The notes beneath the pieces were generated by a model. It worked only from the letters and a program-made list of their open reading frames with translations. It was not told the DNA's origin and made no database searches. Positions 31,364 to 40,109 of a stretch of DNA of 47,934 nucleotides are shown here, in pieces. The position numbers and the translations under genes are program-made. Each line of letters opens with the position of its first letter. Positions within the stretch are counted from its first letter, which is position 1. Source of the stretch: an uncultured Fibrobacter sp. (GTDB lineage Bacteria > Fibrobacterota > Fibrobacteria > Fibrobacterales > Fibrobacteraceae); NCBI GenBank assembly GCA_934691725.1, contig CAKUTF010000019.1, forward strand, positions 1 to 47,934. The letters are read 5' to 3'.

Positions 31364-33318
31364 TAGAAAAGTCCTCCGCAAAGATAGGCGACAATGGCGA
31401 TGACGCTCATACCGGCAATGCCCAGGCCAACCTGCAAGCGAATCTTGCGAACCTGGAACGCCCGAACACCGTCACCGAGAATCACGACCAGCGAACCGAT
31501 CGTCCATTGCACAGCGAAAATCAGTTTATCAACGACTCGGTCACAGACCCAGGCAAGGCCTTCAAATGCGGCGACGAACCAAGCGTGGATGTAATCCAAG
31601 GCAAAAGTCCAGGACGCCTTTCCGCCGACCGGGGCAGCCGTTTCATTTTTCTTCACCGCGGGGATTCTCCTGTGGGCAAAGAGCTTGTAACCGATAAAGG
31701 CTCCGATCAGGGCCGCAGCCGTACCGAGAACCGCAAAGACGAGAACGGAAGGCTCGGCGGATTCCGGATGCTGTACGCGAGCAAGCTTTTGCGCAAAACC
31801 GACGACCGGAGAGAGCCAGTTTTCAAACCAGTTCGCTCCACAGGCAAAGACATTCCAGAAATATCCGGCAAAAGCTGAACCGACAGCCAAGACGACCATC
31901 GGGAGCGTCATGCAGAGCGGGGCCTCGTGAATTTTTTCTTCCGGAAGGCTTCCACGATATTTACCGAGGAAAGTGAGAACCATCAGACGCGTCATATAGA
32001 CCGCCGTGATAATCGCCGTCAAAAGCCCAACCGCATAGAAGACCTTTCCCGCCACCGGGGAAAATCCGAACAGGCGTTCGAGAATCAGGTCTTTCGAGAA
32101 GAATCCCGAAAATCCGGGGAATCCGATAATCGCCAAGTAGGCAAAGAGCATCACGATAGCCGTAACCGGAGTCTTTTTCAGGAGACCGCCCATCTTGCGC
32201 ATGTCCTGTTCACCGGCAAGCGCATGGATGATTGCGCCAGCGCCAAGAAAGAGAGAAGCCTTGAAGAATGCGTGGGTGAACACATGGAAAATGGAGACGT
32301 CAAATGCGGCAACGCCCGCCGCCATGAACATGTAACCAAGCTGGGAAATCGTCGAATAGGCGAGCACCTTCTTGATATCGTTCTGGAAAAGCCCGGCAAC
32401 CGCAGCCCAGAAAGCCGTCGCCATGCCGACCACGGCAATCATCGAAAGAACTCCGGGCAACAAAACATACAGCGGAGAAAGTCTTGCCACCAGATAGACG
32501 CCGGCGGTCACCATCGTCGCAGCATGAATCAACGCCGAAACAGGCGTCGGACCGGCCATCGCATCGGGGAGCCATGTCAAGAGCGGAATCTGCGCACTTT
32601 TTGCGGTGCACGCCCAGAAGAAAAGAATCCCGGCTAGCGTCAAAAGAGGAAGCCCTTCCACGAGCTTATCGGCAAACGCCGGATTCAGCAGCCACGCCAC
32701 GAGTTCCGTATAATTCAAAAGCGACGATCCGCCGACAGAAAGCAGCGCAATCATTCCGAGCAAGAACCCCACGTCGCCGACTCGGTTCACAAGAAACGCC
32801 TTGTTCGCCGCCTTGCAGTTGTTCAGGTCGCGGTTCCAGAAACCGATGAGCAGATACGAGCAAAGCCCGACGCCTTCCCAACCGAGGAATGTAAGAACTA
32901 AGGAATCCGAAAGAACCAGGACAATCATGCTGAAAAGGAACAGGTTCATGTAGGCAAAGAACCGAGCAAAGCCTCTGTCGCCATGCATGTAACCGGTCGA
33001 ATACAGAATGATGAGCGTTGCGATGCCCGTGATGAAAAGAAGCATCGTGCGCGAAAGCCCGTCAAAAAGAAAACCGAAATCCACCGATAGAAGCGATGAG
33101 TCTATCCAGTTGCCGAGGGTTTCATGGATGCCGGATTCGGGCATGTTCCAAGCGAGAAGTCCCGTCGCGATAAAGGCGCACAGCGGAAACACCACGCCGA
33201 CAAAGCCGACAAGTCCTTCGTCCGGTCCCTTTTCGCTGTCGGAAGACGCAAGCGAAATGAGCGTGAGAACGAGAACGCCTACCAGCGGAAATAACGGAAT
33301 AAGCCAAAGAGGAATCAT
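31363..33318 (-). CDS. nuoL: NADH-quinone oxidoreductase subunit L
   Basis: The largest antiporter-like subunit, 651 residues. Recognised from FLGWEGVGLCSYLLIGFW, NRVGDVGFLLGM, KSAQIPLLTWLPDAMAGPTP with VSALIHAATMVTAGVYLVAR, and KKVLAYSTISQLGYMFMAAG. The long C-terminal part fits the lateral helix that spans the membrane arm. It starts 6 bp after the nuoK stop. Confidence 0.97.
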   Translation of the reverse strand: MIPLWLIPLFPLVGVLVLTLISLASSDSEKGPDEGLVGFVGVVFPLCAFIATGLLAWNMPESGIHETLGNWIDSSLLSVDFGFLFDGLSRTMLLFITGIATLIILYSTGYMHGDRGFARFFAYMNLFLFSMIVLVLSDSLVLTFLGWEGVGLCSYLLIGFWNRDLNNCKAANKAFLVNRVGDVGFLLGMIALLSVGGSSLLNYTELVAWLLNPAFADKLVEGLPLLTLAGILFFWACTAKSAQIPLLTWLPDAMAGPTPVSALIHAATMVTAGVYLVARLSPLYVLLPGVLSMIAVVGMATAFWAAVAGLFQNDIKKVLAYSTISQLGYMFMAAGVAAFDVSIFHVFTHAFFKASLFLGAGAIIHALAGEQDMRKMGGLLKKTPVTAIVMLFAYLAIIGFPGFSGFFSKDLILERLFGFSPVAGKVFYAVGLLTAIITAVYMTRLMVLTFLGKYRGSLPEEKIHEAPLCMTLPMVVLAVGSAFAGYFWNVFACGANWFENWLSPVVGFAQKLARVQHPESAEPSVLVFAVLGTAAALIGAFIGYKLFAHRRIPAVKKNETAAPVGGKASWTFALDYIHAWFVAAFEGLAWVCDRVVDKLIFAVQWTIGSLVVILGDGVRAFQVRKIRLQVGLGIAGMSVIAIVAYLCGGLF

Positions 33319-33324
33319 TTTCGG

Positions 33325-33633
33325 TCACCCCCTCATACTGGAATAGTTATCGATGTCCGCACTATCCTGATTCCTAAAAATCATGATGATGACGGCAAGC
33401 CCAACACACGCTTCCGCTGCGGCAATCGCTATCGTAAACAGCGGAACAATCTGGCCGACAACGCTTGTCGAAGCGGCAAGGGTTTTTGAAAAGCCTACGA
33501 TGCTCAGATTCACCGCGTTCAAGGCGAGTTCTACGCCCATCAGGATGAAGAAAACGTTCCGACGGCAAAGGGCTGTCGCGATTCCGAGAGTCAAGAGCAC
33601 AAGGGCGAGAATCTGGACATAAATCGCTTGCAT
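33325..33633 (-). CDS. nuoK: NADH-quinone oxidoreductase subunit K
   Basis: 102 residues with three membrane helices. The conserved buried glutamates are in FILMGVELALNAVNL (helix 2) and AAAEACVGLAVIIMIF (helix 3), part of the proton path near the quinone site. Its ATG shares one base with the nuoJ stop (TGATG). Normal size. Confidence 0.96.
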   Translation of the reverse strand: MQAIYVQILALVLLTLGIATALCRRNVFFILMGVELALNAVNLSIVGFSKTLAASTSVVGQIVPLFTIAIAAAEACVGLAVIIMIFRNQDSADIDNYSSMRG

Positions 33634-34178
33634 CAGTGAACCTCCTCAGACGTTTCGTTTTCCGGATCCGAAGCTATCCGTTTGCGGGCGAGAATGACCG
33701 CCGTAGCCATCGCCGAAAGAAGGACAAGCCCTACGGCAAGGACCAACAGATAGTAGCCGTTTCCGGTAGAAGCCATGTCAAAAAGCGTCCCCGCCGTCAG
33801 CGAAACAGAGCCTCGAACCGCTTGCGGATTGAAATCCAGAGCGGATTTTCCGAGCGCGGTCGCCACGACTCCAGCCAAGAGCAGAGCCGAAACCAAAACA
33901 AAAGCGGAGACCTTGTCGAAGCGTTTCGTCCGGCTGTCCCGCGCACCGTTCAGCACCATGATGATAAACATCAAAAGCGTCATCACGGCTCCGGCATAGA
34001 CCATCACCTGTACCGCTCCGACGAAAGGACTTCCGAGAAGTCCGTAAATTCCCGCAAGCGAAAGCATCGTCGTGACCAAAGCGAGCGCCCCATAGAGCGG
34101 GTGCTTCGTCAGAAAGACGCAGACGGAACATCCCACGGCGATGACCGACAGGATGATAAAAAGGATCAGAGCTAGCAT
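33633..34178 (-). CDS. nuoJ: NADH-quinone oxidoreductase subunit J
   Basis: A 181-residue membrane subunit with five helices. NuoJ features are HPLYGALALVTTMLSLAGIYG, FVGAVQVMVYAGAVMTLLMF and the following IMVLNGARD. The start (GGGGAGAGGTGAA before ATG) overlaps nuoI by 7 bp. No anomalies seen. Confidence 0.95.
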   Translation of the reverse strand: MLALILFIILSVIAVGCSVCVFLTKHPLYGALALVTTMLSLAGIYGLLGSPFVGAVQVMVYAGAVMTLLMFIIMVLNGARDSRTKRFDKVSAFVLVSALLLAGVVATALGKSALDFNPQAVRGSVSLTAGTLFDMASTGNGYYLLVLAVGLVLLSAMATAVILARKRIASDPENETSEEVH

Positions 34179-34741
34179 TTCACCTCTCCCCAGACTTCAA
34201 GAGCCTGCTTGTTTTTGCTGCCGCCCGGAGCGACCTGGCTTTGCGCATCATCGGGATAGTCTTTCGGGTCCCAGTTCGTCAAATCGTACAGGGAAACGAC
34301 GAAATCTTCCCGGCGACGGCGGACAAAGCTCGTTTCGCAAGTATCCATCCGAAGCGCATCAACCGGGCAAGCTTCCACGCAAAGCCCGCAGAAAATGCAG
34401 ACGGAATGGTCAATGTCGAACCTAGTCGCGCGCTTTTCGATACGACCGTCCGGAGACTGTCCCGCTTCGATAAAGATGCAGTGGGCAGGGCACGCCGAAG
34501 CGCACATGAAGCACGCGACACAGCGCGGCGTTCCGTCCGGACGGAGCATCATCCGGTGAGCGGCGCGATAGTCCCGCGGAATGTAAGGCTTTACTTCCGG
34601 ATATCCCGTCGTAGGCAAAGTCTCGTAGCGGAAAAATCCCCGCAAAAAATGTTTGATCGTCGTGTAAAGGCCGCGGAACGCTTCAAAGATGTAAAGACGC
34701 TCCAGCCAATTCATCGGCTTGTGCTTAACGACACGAACCAT
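34172..34741 (-). CDS. nuoI: NADH-quinone oxidoreductase subunit I (2x 4Fe-4S)
   Basis: A 189-residue ferredoxin-like subunit carrying clusters N6a and N6b. The two cluster motifs are CVACFMCASACPAHC and CIFCGLCVEACPVDA. The start is ATG 34741, sharing one base with the nuoH stop; a longer frame into nuoH is rejected. The N-terminal amphipathic helix FRGLYTTIKHFLRGFF fits membrane docking. The C-terminal 40 residues are ordinary for the family. Confidence 0.96.
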   Translation of the reverse strand: MVRVVKHKPMNWLERLYIFEAFRGLYTTIKHFLRGFFRYETLPTTGYPEVKPYIPRDYRAAHRMMLRPDGTPRCVACFMCASACPAHCIFIEAGQSPDGRIEKRATRFDIDHSVCIFCGLCVEACPVDALRMDTCETSFVRRRREDFVVSLYDLTNWDPKDYPDDAQSQVAPGGSKNKQALEVWGEVKC

Positions 34742-36102
34742 TAGTTGCCTCCCAGGACTAGTTTGGCGATGACCGCGGTCACGACCAGGTTCAGCAAAGC
34801 GATATTCAGCAAGACCTTCCAACCGAGATGCATGATCTGGTCATAGCGGAAGCGCGGAAGCGTCCAGCGGATCCAAATCCACACCCAGCAGAAGAACACC
34901 GTCTTGACCATCAGGACAAGGAACTGTACCGCGGCGGTTCCAAGCGCGACTCCAAGCCCATAGACCGGAACGCCCGCCACGACGGAAGCTTCGGGATGAA
35001 TAAAGAGTCCGCAGACAACCGCCAAAGCGATAAACACGGGAACGGCAACCCAGGCGACAATCTTGTAGAGAAGATATTCCCGATTGATAACTTCCTTGTT
35101 CGAAGCCTTGCCCGCATTGTAGGCCCGCAGATAACGGTAAACCATGTGCAGGAATGCGAGGGCGAGGAACGCGCAGATGCCGAACAGAGCCGCCAAGACA
35201 ACATTCAGATTGGCCTGGGTTTCGGCTGTAGTCATGAACGGAATCGCATAGCCGCCGAAGAAGAGGAACGAAACAAGCATGCTATTGATGGCCACGTGCC
35301 CGTATTCACCCATGTAGAACATGCCGAACTGCATCGCACCGTATTCCGTGTGATATCCGGCGACAAGTTCCGGGTCGCCTTCCGAGACGTCAAAAGGCGG
35401 ACGTCCCGTTTCCGCAATCGCAGCGAGCAAAAAGCAGAAGAATGCGACAGGCTGGGCGATGAATCCCCAGACGTGGGTTTCCTGCCAGGAGACGATACCT
35501 TCCACATTGAATGTTCCCGCGAGAAGAACGATTCCCATCATCGAAAGGCCCAGGCAGACTTCGTAGCTGATGCTCGTAGCCGTCGCGCGAAGCGCCCCCA
35601 GGAAGGAGAACTTGGACTTGGCAGCCCAGCCGGAAAGCACCGTGCCGAAAACCGACAGCGAGGAAAGCCCGAACATCAGGAGAATTCCGATATCCGTATC
35701 CACGTTCGCACCGGGGATGTGCACGACCGTATCGCCGAACGAAAAGTTCAGGGACGCAAAATAAGGAAGGACGCACGGAGTAAGGAGCGTAAGCCCAAAC
35801 GGAAGCGCCGGGGCAAGCGCAAACAGGATTTTATTCACGCCAGCCGGAAAATACATTTCCTTGAAAAAGAGCTTCAAGCCGTCGCAGGCGTTCTGCACCC
35901 ATCCGAACAGGCGAACCTTTCCAAAGAACGGAAGCTTGACATAGGAACGGTTCGGTCCCTGCCTATCCTGGATAAAGCCCGCGCCGCGGCGTTCTAGCGG
36001 AATGAGCAGCAAAATGAAAAGCACCGGGATGAACGCAAAAGCAAACTTTGCAATGGTCAAAAGCCATTCAATCCATGTTTTCGAATCGATAATTTCCATC
36101 AT
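34741..36102 (-). CDS. nuoH: NADH-quinone oxidoreductase subunit H, extended
   Basis: The quinone-site membrane subunit. Standard segments: LERRGAGFIQDRQGPNRSY, DGLKLFFKE, ETGRPPFDVSEGDPELVAGY, HTEYGAMQFGMFYMGEY and, near the end, RWTLPRFRYDQIMHLGWK. At 453 residues it is far longer than the usual 320-350. The extra sequence of roughly 100 residues, with additional hydrophobic helices (ANLNVVLAALFGICAFLALA onward), sits between the E-rich loop and the last two core helices. Its start overlaps the nuoG stop (ATGA). Confidence 0.94.
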   Translation of the reverse strand: MMEIIDSKTWIEWLLTIAKFAFAFIPVLFILLLIPLERRGAGFIQDRQGPNRSYVKLPFFGKVRLFGWVQNACDGLKLFFKEMYFPAGVNKILFALAPALPFGLTLLTPCVLPYFASLNFSFGDTVVHIPGANVDTDIGILLMFGLSSLSVFGTVLSGWAAKSKFSFLGALRATATSISYEVCLGLSMMGIVLLAGTFNVEGIVSWQETHVWGFIAQPVAFFCFLLAAIAETGRPPFDVSEGDPELVAGYHTEYGAMQFGMFYMGEYGHVAINSMLVSFLFFGGYAIPFMTTAETQANLNVVLAALFGICAFLALAFLHMVYRYLRAYNAGKASNKEVINREYLLYKIVAWVAVPVFIALAVVCGLFIHPEASVVAGVPVYGLGVALGTAAVQFLVLMVKTVFFCWVWIWIRWTLPRFRYDQIMHLGWKVLLNIALLNLVVTAVIAKLVLGGN

Positions 36103-37703
36103 ACGGCAACTCCATCGAGCAGTTCGCCCGTGCTGCGGATAGCGTCAAAAGAGAACTTGGAAAGCACCGGGGCAAATTCGGAAGCCCTTTTGTAAGCCTC
36201 CGCCGCGCACCGGACCTCTTCACCCGCTAAAGCGAACAGTACGGTGTAAAGCGGAACGAGAGCTTCTTCGGGAGCCGTCGGAGCCGCATTCAGCTTCTGG
36301 AGGATCGAGCGGGAATTCACCATCGTCCCGTTCACTTCCGACCAATGGTTCACACCAAAAACCGTCGAGGATTTCTGCGCGGTCAAATCGTTCTTCGGAG
36401 AAATCGAGATGCGGTTCGGAATCGTTTCAAGTTTCTGGGCCTTCGTCGCATCGCTTCCCCAAAGATCTGCGGAAAGCGTTACGAGCGTCTTGAATTCCGA
36501 AGCGCGGTTCAAAAGTTCTTCAGCCGTCTTGGTGAAGCCGAACAGGGCAAAGCCCGCACGGTTCGCCACCGGATCGCCGCTCTTCGAAATGCCGTCCGGA
36601 TCCTTTACCTGCGCGAAAGTCCCGACAAAGACTTCGGCACGGTCGCCGAGTTTTTTGACAAGAGCCTTGAGGGCTGCGGCATCTTCGTTAGTCGCCGAGC
36701 CGCCCAGGACAAACGCGATTTTTCCGTCGCACGGGAGCGCGGATTTCAGCGCATCGACATCTCCCACAGGCAAGCGGTCCTTCGAAAACTCCTGGAATGC
36801 GAGACGGCTCGTATTCGAAAGCCAGGTGCGGTTCACTTCCGGATTGCAACGGGGCATCAGGCGGAAAATGAATCCGTGGTCATGTTCAATCCAGATGTTC
36901 GCGCCGAGAGAATCGTCCATCGAAACGCTCGCCGTTTTCGAAAGCATCCAGACACGCTGTTCAAAGCGGAAATACTTCGCGGTCATCGCACCGGTCGGGC
37001 AAACGTCTGTCACGCAGAGGTCGTATTCGTGATCGAGCTTTCTTCCGGGGAACGTTGTAATGTAAGTCCTGTCGCCACGGGCCGCTAGCTGGAGCTGTTC
37101 GTCGTGGCAGACATCGCGCATCAGCCGGACGCAACGGTCGCACTGGACACAGCGTTCCTCGTCGAGCATCACCCGCGGACCGATATCGACGCGCTTTCCG
37201 CCGCGAAGCTGTCCCTTCGTATCGTAAAACTGGTGATCCGGATTTCCGTGGTAGTTTTTGCCGACTTCGGGATACAGGCGGCTCGAATCGCGCCCCGCTT
37301 CCACGTAGTTTTCCTGGAGCGTACATTCGCCGGCCTTGTCGCAAATCGGGCAATCCAGCGGATGGTTCAGGAGCATGAACTCGGAAACCGCACGCCGAGC
37401 CGTCTTGACGCGTTCGCTCGAACGCGGCGTGAAAACCTTCATCCCGGCCTTCACCGGCGTGAAGCATGAAATAATCAGCATCTTGCCGCGCGGGCCTTCC
37501 GTCTCGACTAGGCACTGGCGACAGTTGCCGGACACCGGAAGATAGGGATGATAACAGACGTGAGGCGTTTCAATGCCCACGGCCTTCAGGGCCTCGAGCA
37601 GGTTCGTATCGCCCGGAACTTCCACATTCTGGCCGTCAACCTCGATAATTACACGAGGACTACCGGCTGTCGGAAGGTGGGGCATGTTGTAATGATTGCT
37701 CAT
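36099..37703 (-). CDS. nuoG: NADH-quinone oxidoreductase subunit G, short form
   Basis: 534 residues; NuoG is usually 680-910. The iron-sulfur part is complete: a 2Fe-2S motif (HVCYHPYLPVSGNCRQC then CF), the CPICDKAGECTLQ segment with the H-containing N5-type loop, and CVQCDRCVRLMRDVC with CVTDVCPTGAM for a 4Fe-4S pair. The molybdopterin-like C-terminal domain is shortened and weakly conserved. The domain is not catalytic in complex I, so function is probably kept. It ends in a 4-bp overlap with nuoH. Confidence 0.93.
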   Translation of the reverse strand: MSNHYNMPHLPTAGSPRVIIEVDGQNVEVPGDTNLLEALKAVGIETPHVCYHPYLPVSGNCRQCLVETEGPRGKMLIISCFTPVKAGMKVFTPRSSERVKTARRAVSEFMLLNHPLDCPICDKAGECTLQENYVEAGRDSSRLYPEVGKNYHGNPDHQFYDTKGQLRGGKRVDIGPRVMLDEERCVQCDRCVRLMRDVCHDEQLQLAARGDRTYITTFPGRKLDHEYDLCVTDVCPTGAMTAKYFRFEQRVWMLSKTASVSMDDSLGANIWIEHDHGFIFRLMPRCNPEVNRTWLSNTSRLAFQEFSKDRLPVGDVDALKSALPCDGKIAFVLGGSATNEDAAALKALVKKLGDRAEVFVGTFAQVKDPDGISKSGDPVANRAGFALFGFTKTAEELLNRASEFKTLVTLSADLWGSDATKAQKLETIPNRISISPKNDLTAQKSSTVFGVNHWSEVNGTMVNSRSILQKLNAAPTAPEEALVPLYTVLFALAGEEVRCAAEAYKRASEFAPVLSKFSFDAIRSTGELLDGVAV

Positions 37704-37707
37704 AAGA

Positions 37708-39018
37708 TTACCAGTAAGCTCCCAGACGCACGTTCGATCTCACGCGGGGTTCCGCATGATTCGGGTTTTTCGCAATGTATTCTTCAAAGTCAGCGCGATA
37801 TTTGCGCGTATAGACATTCAGCGGGCCGCCGAGCGAAAGGGCCAGCGGGCAGATGGTCGTTCCGCCGAATCCCGCGGAGATTCCCTGCAACAGTTCAATA
37901 TCGCCGTCATGGCCTTCCCCGCGCATCATCGCATCGAGGACGCGGCGGGCAAAACCCGTCCCTTCGCGGCAAGGCGTGCACTGCCCGCACGATTCGTGAG
38001 AATAGAAGTGCCCGAGGACGTCCAAAATATCGACTGCACTGTGCGTATCGTTGAATACGATGATAGCACCCGATCCGAACATCGTCTTCAGGGAAGCCAT
38101 GCATTCATAGTCAAGCGTCGCCGTTGCGCATTCTTCGGGGAGAAGCGGCGGGCAGGAAGAACCTCCCGGAATCACGCCCTTCAGGTTTCCGATTACACCC
38201 TGGCAGTATTCCTCGCTCGTGAGCATTTCCATGAGCGGAGTTCCCAGCGGAGCCTCGTAAATGCCGGGACGCTTGACATCTCCCGAAACGCAGAACACTT
38301 TCGTTCCGTGCGCGCGGGGCGTTCCCATCTTGGTATATTCTTCCACCGGATGCGAGAAAATCCACGGGAGCGACATAATCGTTTCTACGTTGTTCACGCA
38401 GGTCGGAGACGCCCAGGCTCCGGCGACAGCCGGGAAGGGAGGCTTCAGGCGAGGCTGCCCCTTCTGGCCTTCGAGCGAGTTGATGAGAGCGGTTTCTTCA
38501 CCGCAGATGTAAGCGCCCGCTCCACGATGGACAAAAATATCGAAACAGAACTTCGTCCCGCCGATGTTTTCGCCGAGGTATCCGGCAGCATAGGCCTGGT
38601 TCAGCGCCTTGTTTACACTTTCGATGCACGGGAGGAATTCCCCACGGGCATAGATGTATGCGCAACGCGCCCCGAGCGCCCAACCGGCAATGATCAAGCC
38701 TTCAATCAGCCGATGCGGGTCTTCGAGCAGAAGATAATGGTCCTTGTAAGTTCCGCCTTCGCCCTCGTCCGCATTGACGACGATATAGACCGGCTTTCCC
38801 GTATTGCGCGGAACGAAACTCCACTTCATCCCGGTCGGAAAACCCGCACCGCCACGACCGCGCAGCCCGGAACGCTGGACTCGGTCGATCGCTTCGAACT
38901 GGGACATTTCAAAAAGGGAAGACGAAATCGTGGAATAGCCGCCGAGCTTCTTGTAGGCTTCAATATCCTGGGCGTGCTTTCCAAAATTCGCCGTGCAAAC
39001 TTTCATCGAATCTTGCAT
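37708..39018 (-). CDS. nuoF: NADH-quinone oxidoreductase subunit F (NADH/FMN, N3 cluster)
   Basis: 436 residues from ATG 39018 (a TTG at 39024 and an ATG at 39006 are alternatives). The NADH-binding loop is GLRGRGGAGFPTGMKW, the FMN loop is VVNADEGEGGTYKDHYLL with GAYICGEETALINSLEG, and cluster N3 is in SCGQCTPCREGTG. NADH oxidation starts here. The gene begins two bases past the nuoE stop and ends 4 bp before nuoG. Confidence 0.97.
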   Translation of the reverse strand: MQDSMKVCTANFGKHAQDIEAYKKLGGYSTISSSLFEMSQFEAIDRVQRSGLRGRGGAGFPTGMKWSFVPRNTGKPVYIVVNADEGEGGTYKDHYLLLEDPHRLIEGLIIAGWALGARCAYIYARGEFLPCIESVNKALNQAYAAGYLGENIGGTKFCFDIFVHRGAGAYICGEETALINSLEGQKGQPRLKPPFPAVAGAWASPTCVNNVETIMSLPWIFSHPVEEYTKMGTPRAHGTKVFCVSGDVKRPGIYEAPLGTPLMEMLTSEEYCQGVIGNLKGVIPGGSSCPPLLPEECATATLDYECMASLKTMFGSGAIIVFNDTHSAVDILDVLGHFYSHESCGQCTPCREGTGFARRVLDAMMRGEGHDGDIELLQGISAGFGGTTICPLALSLGGPLNVYTRKYRADFEEYIAKNPNHAEPRVRSNVRLGAYW

Positions 39019-39020
39019 GA

Positions 39021-40109
39021 TCAACCAACCTTCTTTGGCGTTGCAGGATCTTCGGGAGGAGGAGGCGCAGCCTTGGCGACCGAAACGCGGGATGGCTTCG
39101 CCGTACGAGTTCCGCTCACCGCAACCATCCGGTATTCATCCCCGACCTTGCCTTCGGAATCGACAAACTGCTTGTCCTTGACACCGGGCTTTCCGACTTC
39201 GGACCATTTGCCACCGACATTCTTTTCGACGGTCAGTTCCGTAAATTCCGGAGCACCTTTCCAAGTGAGAGTCGCACCGTTCGCATCGACCAGGGCTACA
39301 ACGTTCAAGACAGGAGACGGCGGTGCGTAATCGGAAACCTGGGGTTTCGCCGTTGCGCCGGGAGCGCCTGCATGCCCGCCGTGGCCTTTTACCATGCCGC
39401 CGAGAACTTCGCGCGGAGGTTCTTTCCCGGGAAACTTCTCCTCGCGGGCGTAGCACCACTTGAGAATCTTGTCAAAGCGTTCGGGCGTGAGTCCCACACC
39501 GGGCTTCATGACCAGTTCGCCGTTTTCCACGTCCGTCGCGTAGTCGTCATTGACAAGCATCGCCGGAGCGTTTCCGCAAGCGGCCAGACATTCCACTTCG
39601 ACAATCGTAAAGAGACCGTCGGGAGTCGTTTCCCCGCTCTGGATATTCAGCGCTTTTTGCGCATATTCGAGAATGCTCGGAGCGCCGCGCAAATGGCAGC
39701 TGATGTTGTGGCAGAACTGGAGGAGGAATCTTCCGGTAGGAACATGCTTGTACATCGTGTAGAACGTCGAAACGCCGTAAGCGTGCGCCGCGGAACATCC
39801 GCAGACATCCGCCGCCCAGCGAATCGCCTCGTTCGGAAGCCAGCCTATGGCATCCTGCGCAAGCCAGAGAACCTCGAGAAGAGCGCCCTGCCCTACCGGA
39901 TAGCGGGAAAGCAAATCCGAAATGCGCTCCTTGATGGCGGGAGTTTCCAAAAGCGGAGCGATTTCTCCCCAGGAAGGCTGCGCCTGGATCGGGTTTGCAT
40001 GCCCAAACTGGTCCGCCGGAGACGGCAATGTCTCGACAGGAATCGGGCCGTGGGTGTAGGCAAGCGTATTATTGGCAACGTCGTGAATGGCGCCTTTAAC
40101 GTGACTCAT
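39021..40109 (-). CDS. nuoE: NADH-quinone oxidoreductase subunit E fused to a fibronectin-III-like domain
   Basis: 362 residues from ATG 40109 (overlaps the nuoD stop). Residues about 45-210 are NuoE: RYPVGQGALLEVLWLAQDAI and the 2Fe-2S ligands in CHNISC and ECLAACGNAP. After a His/Gly/Pro linker, residues about 262-350 form a beta domain, SPVLNVVALVDANGATLTWK, LTVEKNVGGKWSEVG and DEYRMVAVSGTRT, with the Trp and Tyr spacing of a fibronectin type III fold. A Pro-rich tail ends the protein. NuoE is usually 160-180 residues, so the C-terminal half is an unusual addition. Confidence 0.93.
   Translation of the reverse strand: MSHVKGAIHDVANNTLAYTHGPIPVETLPSPADQFGHANPIQAQPSWGEIAPLLETPAIKERISDLLSRYPVGQGALLEVLWLAQDAIGWLPNEAIRWAADVCGCSAAHAYGVSTFYTMYKHVPTGRFLLQFCHNISCHLRGAPSILEYAQKALNIQSGETTPDGLFTIVEVECLAACGNAPAMLVNDDYATDVENGELVMKPGVGLTPERFDKILKWCYAREEKFPGKEPPREVLGGMVKGHGGHAGAPGATAKPQVSDYAPPSPVLNVVALVDANGATLTWKGAPEFTELTVEKNVGGKWSEVGKPGVKDKQFVDSEGKVGDEYRMVAVSGTRTAKPSRVSVAKAAPPPPEDPATPKKVG

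Noticed and set aside
34828..35997. 389-codon plus-strand open frame
   Set aside because: Antisense to nuoH; composition and lack of motifs mark it as a shadow.
37696..39330. 544-codon plus-strand open frame
   Set aside because: Antisense to nuoF and nuoE, whose cofactor motifs are intact; long only because of codon bias.
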